Assembly (NCBI RefSeq): GCF_002865645.1
Contig: NW_020194644.1
Span: forward strand, 348,801 to 412,800
DNA: 64,000 bases
Source: Hyaloscypha bicolor E
Taxonomy: Eukaryota; Ascomycota; Leotiomycetes; Helotiales; Hyaloscyphaceae
Reading direction: 5' to 3'
Shown: positions 48,036 to 59,999 of the stretch, one piece after another
Numbering within the stretch: position 1 is the stretch's first letter
Layout of the letters: each line of letters begins with the position of its first letter
Translations under genes and position numbers: made by a program
Notes under the pieces: generated by a model
Seen by the model: the letters and a program-made list of their open reading frames with translations, nothing else
What the model was told of the DNA's origin: nothing
Databases searched by the model: none

Positions 48036-50317
48036 ATGCCTCCGGCAAGAGCAGGCGGAAGGCCGAGAAACGCCTGGAACGCTTCTCGACAGCGGAAGCT
48101 GGTGCGCTTGTACACCCTCAGCTTGTTGACAAAAGAGGAGATCCAGAAGGTCCTTGAGGCCCCTGACTTTAACCCAAGGCGAGCTCATCTGTGCTATCGA
48201 CATGGCATGCCTCATTTGGTCTAGCAGCTGACCTCGCCAGCTCGAGTGATATCCAGAAGAAATTGCGAGCGCTGTTTCCCCTGGACTATGCGAAGGACCA
48301 CCGCAAGTACCGGCCATCAAACGATGTCAATATGAAAGCGCGGCTTGACCATCTTCGACGATGCAAGCGAGGTCGGATTTCCAAAGAGAAGCGCTTACGC
48401 CATTATTCAAGGGGCACTTTTCGAACCCCAGCTTTCAAAGATCTACGACAGGACTCAATGGGCTCCTGTCGAAGCTTCGCCCATGCCTTTCGAGACTACT
48501 CGACTTTATCATCTTATGACATCCCGACCATACTTTCCCCCGACCTTGTCGATTCTGAGCCCGTAATTTCATCTTTGCTACTGCTGGATGGGTCATCGTC
48601 ATCCCCTGCCTCAACAGAATCGGGATCGGACATGACGAGAACCACTTGCATAGATAATTTGTCTGGAAAGTCACCGTTGGACTTGAGAACGAGTGCAGCT
48701 TTGGACACAACCAGTTCACCCACAATAACCCATTCAAAACAACTCGAAATCTCAGCCACAAGAGCCAGAAGCATCCGTAGTCTCGGGAGACAACTGGCAG
48801 ACAAATATTCGGAAAGTTACCTGAAGCACATCCACTCTATAATGCGATACTCTTCGAGTAACTCCTCGCGGTCGAGCCTGACTTCGTTTTCCAGTCGTGC
48901 GAGCTCGCTACTATCAAGGCATTCTGCCCACGACAAGTCAAATGCAGAGGAAGTCAGCTACAGCAAGCACCGGGAATGGACAGGGCCCTCCCATCCCTAT
49001 AATCAAAAGTCTACATTGTCCACCCTAGATGAGATTGAACCTATGGAACTAGAAGTTTGGAACGAGCTAATTGATGAGGGGAAAGTTGGTCCTGGACCGC
49101 GGCCCCGATATCTGACTGTGTCACCTCTAAATCGCAAGTGCTGTAATTTCCTCGCACATATTGTATGCCTAAGGTGTGGATTCACATCTGATCACCGGTA
49201 CGCAACTACTTGGGGGCAACTGGATTCCTCCAGCGAAAACTCATTCATCAACCGATATGATTTCTACGGAAACACGCCGCTCCATTGCGCAGCTGCTGGC
49301 GTTGTCCAGGATGGGTTTTGGAAGCTTCGCCATCGGTCTCTCCTTTGGCCGGGGGTGGAAGTTTCTCGTTGCAATACAATGGGAGAAACGTTTCTGCATA
49401 TCCTGTGCCGAAGCGGCCCAAGAACACCAAAAGACAGTGCAGACTTCTTGTTGCTTTTAATGGATCTTTGTGTCACCGATTTTCCTTTCTCGAAACGCGA
49501 CTGCCATGGTCGCACGATACTGCACATATTGTTCCAATACTCAGATGGTCAACACAGCATTGAATTTCTCGCAGAGATGTTCAGCATCATGAAACCAGAT
49601 TTAGGGGTGAAGGATAATGCTGGATTTTGTGTTCAGGAGTATCTGGAACAGCTCGACCAAGGTGCAATATATAACCGGGGACTCAAAGCTTTGGTCAAGA
49701 GAACGAGTGCGCTCTCCCACCCACCCATCTTTCTCCCCAATTTCCATACCAACTGCTTTTCCTATTATGACGAAAAGGTTCTTAAAGCCTGGCTTGAAAA
49801 TAATATCAAGCCTGGGAAAATCACATGGATCGACAATGCTGGGGACAACCCGCTGATAGCCATGCTCAAATTCTGGACACATGATACATCCAGAGACTGG
49901 TTTCTCGCGGAAGCTGCAGAGAGAATGATCCAGTCAGGAGATGTAATCCACATGAGAGACAGAGATGGCGACACTGCACTGGCCATCGCTGCACGGCGGG
50001 GGTTCCGACCAGTGGTAAGCCTCCTTATCGAAAATGGGGCTATTGTTCATAGCCGCAATTACCGGGGCGTTGGAATACTCAGACAGGTCGAACAATCTCT
50101 AGCTCAGGATCAAGCAAAATCAGACCCGGGTTTATGGTCTCGTCTTTGGAGCTGTCAAATAGCTTTAATCGACGCGGGAGCGATCGTTGATCCCACTGAG
50201 CGAGATGAATGGATGTCTCCATCGTCAAGGCTTTTGGTCGAGAAAGAGTTCGCGTACCGTGCCTCAGCTAGTAAACCATTACCAACGCCATACCCAAACC
50301 GTAGTGACGGATTATAA
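48036..50317 (+). CDS. Ankyrin-repeat protein with N-terminal basic helical domain
   Basis: Two exons, 48036-48190 and 48241-50317, joined over a 50-bp GT..AG intron. The junction makes HLSSDIQKKLRALF in frame, for 743 residues. Without splicing the first exon stops within 15 codons and the second has no good start, so the intron is needed. Residues 1-105 form a basic helical region (RQRKLVRLYTLSLLTKEEIQ) of the kind seen at the front of many fungal ankyrin proteins. Residues about 100-290 are Ser-rich and probably disordered (NSSRSSLTSFSSRASS). Ankyrin repeats lie between about 390 and 690: NTPLHCAAAG, GETFLHILCRSG, GRTILHILFQ, GDTALAIAARRGFRPVVSLL. No membrane segment is seen. It is likely a scaffold or regulator, perhaps nuclear; no catalytic domain is evident. 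Confidence 0.82.
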
Positions 50318-50954
50318 TGGCGACTGCTAACATTGGGATCTGGTGGTGAGGCTTCTCTAATGCCAGCTACTTTTTCACAAAACATCTGCTTCCACAGTCT
50401 TAGCTCTGGATTAGCACAGTGAGTTCTGCTTTTTTTCCTGTGGAAATCACTCGATCAGTTGCAAGGGAGGGTTTGATGGCCATGTATATGGTTCATGAGA
50501 GTTGCGCTTGTCTCGTATCAATTCAGTGCAATGTTTAAGCGCTCAGTTTAAGTTTAGTCTCTGTGCCTCAGAAATCTTGTTGCCGGTCTCATCTCGTGGA
50601 CTATGGGGTTTTCAGAGTTTTCAGCGCAGAGTAGCCATTCTGTCAGTTGCCATACACGTGATTCCCCCCTTTTTGGTTAGCTCAGCTGCAGAGGCATATA
50701 AACCCTTCGCTGAACCGTATTTCTTTGTACTTTAGACATCTCAATCTATATTAACTTTACCCTCATATTTGAGGCCTAATTGCATGCCAAATACTGCCTT
50801 GTTCATGCAATTGTCACATCCTGAGACCGACAGCCGAGAGCCTCTTTCCCCTTTCCTACCGCCTAAATGCACGTCACCATATAACAAGTCCAAGCACGAA
50901 TGTGGCACAGAATGTGAACTCTGTCCCAGCTCAATTTGCCACCCTACCTGCGGC
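50318..50954. other. Intergenic region between the ankyrin gene and the NmrA-like pseudogene
   Basis: No gene seen. A CACGTG core lies at about 50655. The frames here are short and overlap on both strands. Confidence 0.45.
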
Positions 50955-52042
50955 ATGTCGAGCCAAAAAGTCCTCCCCGGCGCAACGGGAGAAACAGGCG
51001 CTCTATCCTTAATAGCTTTCCCGAATCTGGCGTATTCGTAAATTGCTTACTTAATTCGTCAATTCGCAATCTTGTGAATTGAGATCAGGAAGTCACAGCC
51101 CCTGTCCGACCTTCATCCGTCCACAAACACTATATTCCCGAACTCGTCAAAAGAGGAGTGAAGATCCTCATCGCTGATATTTCCTCCCCTATCGAAGAGC
51201 TGGCAACATTATTGAAAGGCGTTTATGTATTCATCAGCGCTATCTCAAGGATGGCGTTGATGGAGCAAGTGAGTGTTGTCATGGCAGCGAAAGAAGCAGG
51301 TGTCAAGCGCTTTGTTCCCTGTGGATTCGCTACAGTTTGTCCAGCAGGAGGTGTGAATCGTGTGATGAGGCTACGTGACCAAGCATGTCCCCTCCTCAAC
51401 CACCTCTCAATTACACCAACCTAACAAGCAGACAAGAAGGAGGAAGTCCTCAGCCACATCGAGCAGCTGTTCTACGATACCCATTTACCGACGTTGGCTA
51501 TTGGTACCCATTCTCCTTCCCCCATCTACCATCGGGCAAGATCGATGATTTCACCTTCCCTAAGATGTACTCGAAGATGCGTGGAGATGGCACCGCGCTT
51601 AATTTGATCACTGATTTACGGGATGTCGGAGATTTCGTCGCAAGGATTGTTGGTGATGGGCGGACTTTGAACAAATATGTCTTTGCATAGGGCGATGAGT
51701 TGATAGAAGGATATTTATGGCAGTATGGAAGATGTCTCTGGTGAGAAGCTGGAGAGGAAATTTGTAAGTTCCTCCATTGTTCCCTCCTATCCCGGCACAA
51801 CTTCATTGACGCAGCAAAGATCTCAGGGCAAAGAAATGGAGGAAGAAGTGCTCGAGGCGAGGAAGTTGTTTAAGGAGGAGCTGGAGAATCGAAAGGCTTT
51901 GGGCAGGGTTGTGAGCGCGGAGTATGAGTTTAGCAAATATGTGCGTATGGATAATCGGGCTGTATTTGCGAGGTATCTTGGGTATTTGGATGCAAGGGAG
52001 GCGTATCCTGATTTTCAGCCGAGGAAGTTTAGGGTTTTGTAA
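50955..52042 (+). pseudogene. NmrA-like / isoflavone-reductase-type NAD(P)-binding oxidoreductase, decayed
   Basis: It starts MSSQKVLPGATGETGA, a Rossmann GATGxTG dinucleotide-binding motif. One base is missing soon after, since SILNSFPESGVF appears in the next frame. An intron (GTAAATTG..ATCAG, about 51040-51088) leads to EVTAPVRPSSVHK, ELVKRGVKILIADISS and KEAGVKRFVPCGFA, family landmarks. A second intron ends near 51431, before KKEEVLSHIEQLFY. A frameshift near 51485 then leads to VGYWYPFSFPHLPSGKIDD and DVGDFVARIVGDGRTLNKYV. A TAG follows at 51688, where a Tyr codon is expected, and a further shift gives EDVSGEKLERKF. A third intron follows (GTAAGTT..GCAG), then the C-terminus to 52042. 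Three frame breaks and one stop make function unlikely. The family acts on small aromatic substrates or senses redox state. Confidence 0.75.
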
Positions 52043-52559
52043 GGGAGTTGGTCGATGGGGAAGCGCGGAGGCCGTATTCGGGTTTGCAGTGAGGTTTGCA
52101 GATAACGCTTTATGAATGCCGTTGACTTGTTTGAAGATATGCTAGTGAAAACCCGTCACATTCTTATCAAAGTATTATGAAATCAACCCATAGTTTAAGC
52201 CGAAGCCATTAGATACCGTCCTTGAAGTTCCCAGCTAAATTCAATTTATCTTCTTATCTGCTGGGGATATTCCAGTATCGAGCTGAAGTTCTGAACATTC
52301 AACTGAGCCCTGCTTGTTCCGGAGTCTCCCCGGGTATTCGAGAAAGTACTGTTTTAAAATGTCCAACCCGTAGAGGAAGGTCTGCTTCTCACTGCGCCAT
52401 CAATTCGCTGTACATGCAAATAAAGTATTACAGTCAAGGAGAGCCGTGCTCATATTGTGAGGTACGTGGAACACCATAGTTTTCAACAGGCGTGCTGTCG
52501 ACTCAGACTCCCAAAACAATGTGAACATCAAAGTGCTGAGAATGCTACCCCTCTCTTCC
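52043..52559. other. Intergenic region, nothing recognised
   Basis: Between two convergent pseudogenes. No frame longer than about 85 codons and no repeat noticed. Confidence 0.5.
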
Positions 52560-53891
52560 TTAGGTCTCACCATATATCTTGATGCCTAGCTCCAGCTCTT
52601 TTAAACAAGGGCACAATGTACGAAGGGCTTCGACATCAAAAGTTGCTTGTGGATCATGGATATTCAGATCTCGCAGCTTCAGCACTCGTAATGTTGATTT
52701 GTGGCGCTTAAGGGCTGGGAGAAGCTTTTGAGCATGATAGCACTCAAGTACAAGTTCTTCCAGTCGCTCAATCATAGAGGTAATGTCCATGAACTAGCCA
52801 ACCAATTTATCTTGGCTACCAACAGGTGAGGGACCGAGGGTATCAGGTTGCTTTTTGTTTGGGGGGTGGGGGGGAACTTCGTCAAGCCTAATAGCTGGTA
52901 ACTGGGCACACTGAACGCGAATTTAGCCAAGTCAATATACCGGAGTCTAAGCAAAGTTTCTAAGTTGGGTGCTGCGCATATCTTTCGCTCGAATTGGAGC
53001 GTCCAGTGGTTGTGCCAACTGGTAGGCCAACTTTCCTCGAGAGGGAGTAGCTTGAGGGTCACTATGTTCCGAGAGGGTATCTCCAGCAGAAGTCTAGGTC
53101 CAGGCAATCTCGGAGCCTTACCGAAGTCACAATGAACCCGGAGGTTTGGAAGACTCTTGGAACGCCCCCTGAAGCGTCAGAGATAGGCGGACTAAAACCT
53201 GTGGGATATTATAGGCAGGAAACTTATAGGGGATCTTCTGGGAAAACGGCCCCTGCGAAAGGATTAGGCACTGAGAAGACCAGGAGTTGTTGATCTTACT
53301 CCGGGTCTGTTAATTGTTGACATTTCGTCAGCAGCAGGACTGTAGGATCCCAATGCAAGTCGCTATCAATGACCGCATAAACTGCATATGACCACATATA
53401 TTCCGAAGTTGGTAAGCATGTTGTATCTGGTTTTTCTTCCTAGAAAAGGATGGGGTCAAGCCTTGCTTTGCGGTAGCAGAAAGGAATGGCAGCCTCGTTG
53501 AAATTCCTCCACACTCCGACACTCGACGTAGCTGAGAAATATCGGTTGAGATTTCATGACGTTAGAAATAGAGGTCAGTGGAGATTAAAGGAAAAGAGAA
53601 TTTAAAACAACCTGTTCGAAGATTATGTGCCATATCTGCTTCTGGTCAGTGTTGGGCTTTTGCAGATGCATCCCAAATTAAAGTATTCAAACGACATGCA
53701 AATCTACAAGCGTCATTGTGACAAAAAAAGCTATAGAAACGCTTTGGCGTATAACGACAATTAATATTGATATAGTTGGAGCGCTTTACCTCTGTGCTCA
53801 GAATATCCCCAAGGGAGGTGGTACAATGGCTCTCTTGGTTAAAGTTGGGTGCCGCCACAGAAGCCATCTTGCCAATGATTGAGTTCTGCAT
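52560..53891 (-). pseudogene. F-box/leucine-rich protein gene, decayed
   Basis: On the minus strand a start near 53891 or 53867 (MASVAAPNFNQESHC) leads to SLGDILSTE, then GTAAAG as donor. IWHIIFEQ (about 53620) after an intron completes an F-box-like helix. A second GTTGTT donor follows. Then WRNFNEAAIPFCYRKARLDP, typical of F-box proteins, is followed by a TAG and a shift. Further on come RSKSLPNLRVHCDF, NIVTLKLLPLEESW, ICAAPNLETLLRLRYIDL, and finally HKSTLRVLKLRDLNIHD and LRTLCPCLKELELGIKIYGE, which are leucine-rich repeats. At least two stops or frameshifts separate these blocks. F-box proteins recruit substrates to SCF ubiquitin ligases; this copy is probably inactive. Some breaks could be introns I have misread. 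Confidence 0.6.
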
Positions 53892-54169
53892 TCAACAACA
53901 CCACCAAATTTTCTGGAGTCTAGAGCTTCCTAATGAATAAGAAGAAAATGCATCTTTTCTATCGAAAACAGTTGATGTTGATGGGGCTTGATGATGAGTT
54001 GACGTTGAAGTAAAGCTGCACGCTTACAAATCTCTGAATCAGCAACGCGTTCCCCTGAACCCAACGCGAACATTAACAACATCACCACTAACCAGCGACA
54101 AAATCCTCAACACTAAGCTTGTAACTTCAAGCTATCATCTTATAATCCCATGGAATCATATCCTTGATC

Positions 54170-57100
54170 ATGGCGGAGCTTGCGATTGGCCAAACGGTCG
54201 AACTCAACGACGGCCGAACAGCGACCATCCGCTTCATCGGCCAGACTGAGTTTGCGCCCGGGGAATGGATTGGGGTCGAGCTGGAGGATAACGGCGGGAA
54301 GAATGATGGCAGTGTTAAGGGCGAACGATACTTCGAATGCGAGATGGGAAGGGGGATGTTCGTTAGGCTGGCAGCGATTACTTCAATCATCGACCAACCT
54401 CCCCCAGTTACGAAGCTGGCGGGAGTCAAGAAGGCAGCAAGGCCAAGCAGTGTTACCGGCTCTGGGCTGGGGAAGAGATTAAGCAACGCACCAGATCCGG
54501 CAGCTGGGAAACGGATGAGCATGAATGCTGCCAGTCCGAGTCCTGCGGCAAGGGGATCTCGACCCTCGAGTATGCTCAGAGTGAGCATCAAAAGTGATCT
54601 TATGTCTGAAATTCAGGTCTAACCATCTTACAGTCTCCAACGAAATCCCCTACGAAGCAACTTTCTGCAACGACATCGAATGCCTCTACACCACGAACTG
54701 GTACCCCTTCCAACGCGAGAAACCCCTCCGTTACACTGTCGAAACCCAGACCAAGTGTTGGAGGAGGTAGGACTTCGATGGGCCCACCGCCCCCGCCAGC
54801 AGCAGCACGTACATCAAGACCGTCACTGGCAGGCGGTCCAAGTATAGGGAACCGGACATCAGCACCCCCAGCCAGAGCTACAAGCGGGCGAATGTCACTT
54901 TCTGCACCCAAGCCAAGATTTCGTCCTGGGGAACGGGTTGGGTCGATTGGTAGCCAGTTGGGCAGTGGAAATGCAAGTGAGGGTAGTGGGCAAGATACAG
55001 GAGATGAGAGTAGGGGAGCATCGCCTATCAAGAGCGATCCTTCAGACACATTATCACCCAAGGCGGTGAGTCCTGTCTTGTCACGGACGTCTGCAGCGGA
55101 TCGACAACATGCATCACCGACTTCGAATCGCAGCGGAGGATCTCCCGCGGCCCAAAGAGCAACGGGGTCAAGTACGGCTGCCAGCCGGGAGATCGAGGAC
55201 ATGAAGACTAAGCTTCGCCTCATGGACAAGAAGCGCATGGAGGACAGAGACAAGCTGAAGACACTCGACAAGATACAGGGTGAGCGAGACAAGTTTGAGT
55301 CAATCATCCAGAAATTGCAGACAAAATACCAGCCACAACAACAAGAGATTACCGAACTGAGGAAGCAATTGAAGGAAGCTGCTGCTCGTTTCGAGGAGGT
55401 TGAAAGTATCCAGGCGGAGCATGATGTTGTTCTCGAGATGGCTACCCTGGACCGGGAAATGGCGGAGGAAACAGCGGAAGTGCTCAAAACGGAATTGGAG
55501 GCTCTCAAGCAGAAGACCGAAGAGCTGGAATTGGAAGTCGAGGTCCTGAGAGAGGAAAATGCTGAACTTGGTGGGGAAATGAGTCCTGAAGAGAAGACGA
55601 GTCAAGGGTGGCTGCAAATGGAACGAAATAATGAGAGACTGCGGGAGGCTCTGATGCGATTGCGAGATATGACACAGCAAACTGAAGCTGAGCTTCGGGA
55701 CGAGATCAAGAGTTTGGAAGAAGACGTCCGAGAACTGGGTTCCGTAAAGGAACACTACGAGGTGGTCAAGGAGAAGCTTGCTCAGTCTGAAGCTACAGTC
55801 GAAGACCTTCGTCAACAACTCGACAACGCTCTTGGTGCCGAAGACATGATCGAAGAACTCACAGAGCGAAACATGAGCATGAGTGAGCAGATTGAAGAAC
55901 TCAAAGCCACGATCGAGGATCTTGAGAGCCTGAAAGAGCTCAACGACGAGCTTGAAATCAACCATGTTGAAACAGAGAAAGAGATGCAAGAAGACATCGA
56001 TTTCAAGGACTCCATTATTGCGGAACAAGCACGCCGGGCACAACAACAAGAGGAAGCGATGGAGGATATGGAATACACCTTGTCGCGCTTCCGTGAGCTG
56101 GTGACCAATCTCCAGAGCGACTTGGAGGATATGCGAGCATCTCATGCTGTTACAGAGACGGAATCTGAGCAGCTGAGCAGCAGGTCACGAGCTATGATGG
56201 ATCTGAACATGAAGCTTCAAGTTTCGGCAGCCAAGACCCAGGTCAAGACCATCGACCTCGAATTACGACGACTTGATGCTCAAGAAGCCTCGGAGCATCT
56301 CGCAATTGTCCAATTATTCCTTCCAGAAGCATTCCATGCTGACAGAGACTCTGTTCTCGCACTCCTTCGTTTCAAGCGCGTTGGGTTCAAGGCTAATCTT
56401 CTCCATGGATTCGTCAAAGAGAGAGTCAACGGACAGTCGTCTACTGGGCATGAGGACGATATCTTTGCTGGATGTGATGTTCTTGATAAATTGTCTTGGG
56501 TTTCTGCGATGTGCGACCGTTTCGTCAATGCCATCAGCCATTGCTCGACGGAAGAATTTGCGAAGTACGAAGGTGCTCTGTACGAACTCGAACCCGTTGA
56601 ACGAGCACTGAACGGATGGATCGACGGGCTGCGAAGAGACGAACTCAAGGAGAAGCAGTGTGCAAGCGAACTGCAACGCACTATTGCACTGATGTCTCAC
56701 TTAGCGGAGGTTCACATCTCAACTGGTCTGGCAAGCTATGCTGATGAGGTTCACATGCGAACTCTTGTCATGCAGAGCCATCTTGAAAATGCAGCAGCAG
56801 CAATGTCAGCCGCAAGATTCATGGTCCAGACCAAGATTCCAAGCCAAGGAGATGAGGATGAGCTTGCTCAGCATTTTGCCCGAAAGACTGACTCTGTGAT
56901 CACACAAACTCGAAGTGCAAAGGTCATCATCAGCAAAGCTGTAAGGGCTCTGGAGGATCTCAAGATTCGGTCGCTGTCTCTTGCACCGGATACTCTCCAG
57001 GCATTCGAGCAATGCGAAATAGCAACCGAAGAATTGGCCAAGTTTTCTCGAGAAATCGGGTTCGATCTTTACACTCTGCTACACGAGGAAGGGCGAAATG

Positions 57101-58236
57101 AGGCTTTCACATACTTGGAGGTTCAAAGCAGTGTCCATCGTACGACCTTGGCCTTGTTCGCATCTAGCGAGTCAGACCTGTTCTCTACATACTCCAATAA
57201 GCTTCGGACTTTGACATCTGCTTTGGTGGAACTGGCCGCTTTGGCTTCCGATCTCGAGATGACTCAAGAATTCGAACGAGCTTCCGCACCTTGGGTTCTC
57301 AGATCCCAGGAATTGAAGTCATCAAAGACTATTCCTGTGGATGCAGAGGAGGAAATGCGTCGCTTGAGGGAAGACAACCACGAGCGTGCGAGACTCATTG
57401 CCATGCGGGATAAAGCTCTCGACGAAGCTTCTGTCAAAGTCGAACTCTTGGAGAGCCGAATGCGAGATGCTACCAAGAAGAATGAGCGCATCACCGAATT
57501 AGAGAAGAAGATCGAGGATGCACAGAAGCTCGAGGCTGAATTGAAGGAGTCAATCGAGTCCCAGAACAAGGAGATTACGACTGCCGAGGCAGAACGAGAG
57601 AAATGGAAGAAGATCGCCGAGGACACAAAAGCTCTCGGCGTCGTGGCACCGGGTTCGAAGGCGGGCCAGGAGCGTGCCGTTGCCACTGCGCGGGAGATGG
57701 AAGCTCTCAAGACCGAGATCGCCAACTTGCAAGCTGCAGTTCGCTACCTGCGGGAAGACAACAGACGTGCCCGTCTTGGCGACTCTCAAGGATTGGAGTG
57801 GCTGGAAGCACCTTTGACTAAACCCAAGCCCAAGGAGGAGCAACGCAAAGCTCTTGTACTCACCGAAGGCCAGGATGTTCTCAACGAACTTCTCAATCTT
57901 GGTAGCACCGCGAAGATATACGATCTCGGCACGATGCCAAAGAACAGACTTGCGTGGAGACCAGCTAAGGCGACGCCCCAATACTTCGTTGCGAAGCAGA
58001 GAGAAGACTACGAAGCGTGGAGTAGCTGGAAGGAATCTGTGGTCAAGAAGGGCCGGGTCCTGGAAAAACGAGATGCCAACCGAGGCACGGAGAAGAAAGC
58101 CAGGGGCAATTTTGCTGCAAAGGTTCAGCTGCGGCTCCCGGATTTGGAGGGCAAAGGTATCGGGCCAGGTGGAGAGGTGGAGATTGTCAACCCGGATGAT
58201 TTTGAGGGATTCAGGGGAAGGCTTGGTTTCGTGTAA
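54170..58236 (+). CDS. Dynactin p150Glued subunit
   Basis: Two exons, 54170-54580 and 54634-58236 (53-bp intron, GTGAGC..ACAG, phase 0), encode 1337 residues. The N-terminal CAP-Gly domain (about 1-70) has the GKNDG groove at 43-47, which binds the C-terminal tail of tubulin and EB proteins. A basic Ser/Pro-rich linker follows. The first long coiled coil spans about 323-690 and corresponds to the dynein-intermediate-chain-binding region. The globular dynactin domain lies at about 690-960 (HLAIVQLFLPEAFHADRDSV, RFKRVGFKANLLHGFVKER). A second coiled coil lies at about 1037-1187. This is the largest dynactin subunit, which links cytoplasmic dynein to cargo and microtubules and serves nuclear migration in hyphae (ro-3 in Neurospora, NIP100 in yeast). 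Length and order are as usual for the family. The start at 54170 puts the CAP-Gly fold immediately at the N-terminus. Confidence 0.95.
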
Positions 58237-58610
58237 TGTACCCAGTATACCCAGAGAGATACCCAGGAGTGCTCTTTTTGGCTATTGCCTGTACAAAGTA
58301 CATACTCAATGTTAATACTTGTACTGGTGCTGAACAATTTTGAGCCCTTTTTGGTGACGTGCTAGATCTTCCGGTTCTGCCCCCTCCTGTCTTTCAAACA
58401 TCCAATTTGGCAGAAAAGCGGAGGGAATCACGTGAGAGTGGCGCTAAAACGTTCTCCAGAACATCCCGGAAAATCCCCATGCAATGACTGGTCATGAAAC
58501 AGTGGCTGAGCGCTGCGAAACATCCGAGACCAACAATTTTGTCCACCATGTCCTCTCCATGATCGCCAGCTCTTTCTCTTCATGATTTGCACACGATATC
58601 ACGGTTTGCG
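58237..58610. other. Intergenic region: p150Glued 3' end and phosphatase promoter
   Basis: 374 bp between two genes on the same strand. It contains one CACGTG (58429-58434) and pyrimidine-rich stretches, with no gene. Confidence 0.6.
58429..58434. promoter_or_regulatory. CACGTG motif upstream of the phosphate-repressible acid phosphatase
   Basis: ATCACGTGAG, 177 bases before the ATG at 58611. In ascomycetes phosphate-starvation genes are switched on by Pho4/NUC-1-type bHLH factors that bind CACGTG, so this is a plausible control site. It is inferred from gene type and position only. Confidence 0.42.
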
Positions 58611-59999
58611 ATGAGGTTATTTCTGTTCCTTGCCGCCGCAGCAGCTGCGACGGCGGAGTATGTTCCAGGGCGAGCATTCGATCGGTTTATTACGATATGG
58701 CTAGAGAACCAGGTATGCCCGCTCTTCCCAGCAGCTACTCGTGCGCCCAGATCTAATCGACGGATAGGATTTCAATGCGGTAGATAAGAATTCAGATATT
58801 GCAGGGCTGGCGAAAGAGGGCGTTCTTTTGACGGAATATTATGGACTGACGCATCCCTCACAACCGAATTACATTGCGTCTGTTGGCGGAGACTACTTCG
58901 GATTGAATCATGATGCCTTTGTGAGGATACCGCAAAATGTGTCGACGTTAGTGGATCTGTTTGACTCGAAGAATATTGATTGGAGGGGGTACTTTGAGGG
59001 GCTACCAGGACCTGGGTATATGGGAGAAGGGAGTACGGCGTTTGATGGCTCGGGATGGGATTATGTTAGGAAACACAAGTTAGTGCTCTCGGAGTTCTGC
59101 CAGATGAATACCTGCTGATATTCTGAAGTCCATTCGTATCATTCGACAGCGTAAACCTCAATGGCACTCGATTATTAAAGCTCGTAAGCTTCAGCGAATT
59201 CGCCGCAGACGTCAAAGCGAACACGCTTCCCCAATACGCACACCTCTCTCCAGATATGCTAAACGATGGACACAACACAAGTCTCAAGTATGCCGCGAAT
59301 TGGACACAATCCTTCCTCGCTCCTCTCCTCGAAAACGAACAATTCATGAACAGAACACTCATCCTCCTCACCTACGACGAAAGCGCCACATACCCAATAC
59401 CAAACCACATTGTATCTCTCCTCCTCGGCGGCGCCATCCCCAAAAAGAAGAAGGGAACGACGGACGACACATTATACACACATTACTCTATCCTCTCAAC
59501 ACTAGAGAATAACTGGGAGTTACCAAACTTGGGAAGATATGATGTAGGAGCCAACGTCTTCCAGGTCGTAGCCGATCAGACGGGATACACAAACCATGCA
59601 CCTGAAAATGCTGCTTCGGTAAACAATTCTTTATCTTATGGAGGATTCGTGAACAGCGACCCAGAGAAATATTTACCAATACCAGCACCAAATCTCAAGT
59701 TGGTAGGGGCAGGAGGGCAGGGAGTTGATGACAGTGTTCACACACACTGGAATACAGCTGAGAATCAACTGACACCCTACGATGGAAGTGGAATCTTGTA
59801 CGATGGAGGGAACGGAGTGTCAGATCCCAATGCACCCATTTACAAAGCTCAAGCGCCAGCTCCGAATGTTACGAGTACGGCATCTCCGGCTTCCGGTACG
59901 AGGAATTCGGCTGCTGTAAGAGCAGTGTTTTTGGATATCAGATTAGCGGGACTCGGAATGCTTTTGAGTATGGCGTTGGTTGCGGTATTGGTTCTGTAG
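58611..59999 (+). CDS. GPI-anchored phosphate-repressible acid phosphatase (phosphoesterase family)
   Basis: Three exons: 58611-58712, 58768-59078 and 59129-59999. The introns are 55 and 50 bp and all phases fit, giving 427 residues. A signal peptide occupies about 1-16 (MRLFLFLAAAAAATA). FDRFITIWLENQDFNA, then YYGLTHPSQPNYIASVGGDY and LNDGHNTSLKYAANW, are landmarks of the fungal PHO-type acid phosphatases (phosphoesterase, PF04185-like), which release phosphate from organic esters outside the cell. LILLTYDESATYPIPNHIVS and LGGAIPKKKKGTTDDT continue the fold. The C-terminus has a Ser/Thr-rich region and a hydrophobic end (LAGLGMLLSMALVAVLVL), which predicts a GPI anchor, so the enzyme should be held at the plasma membrane or wall. 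An ATG at 58582 gives only a short frame. Pairing with the CACGTG site upstream fits phosphate control. Confidence 0.93.

Noticed and set aside
54600..56145. Long minus-strand frames (302 and 281 codons)
   Set aside because: They are antisense to the coiled-coil region of p150Glued. Ser/Leu-rich content is the expected mirror of Glu/Lys-rich codons.
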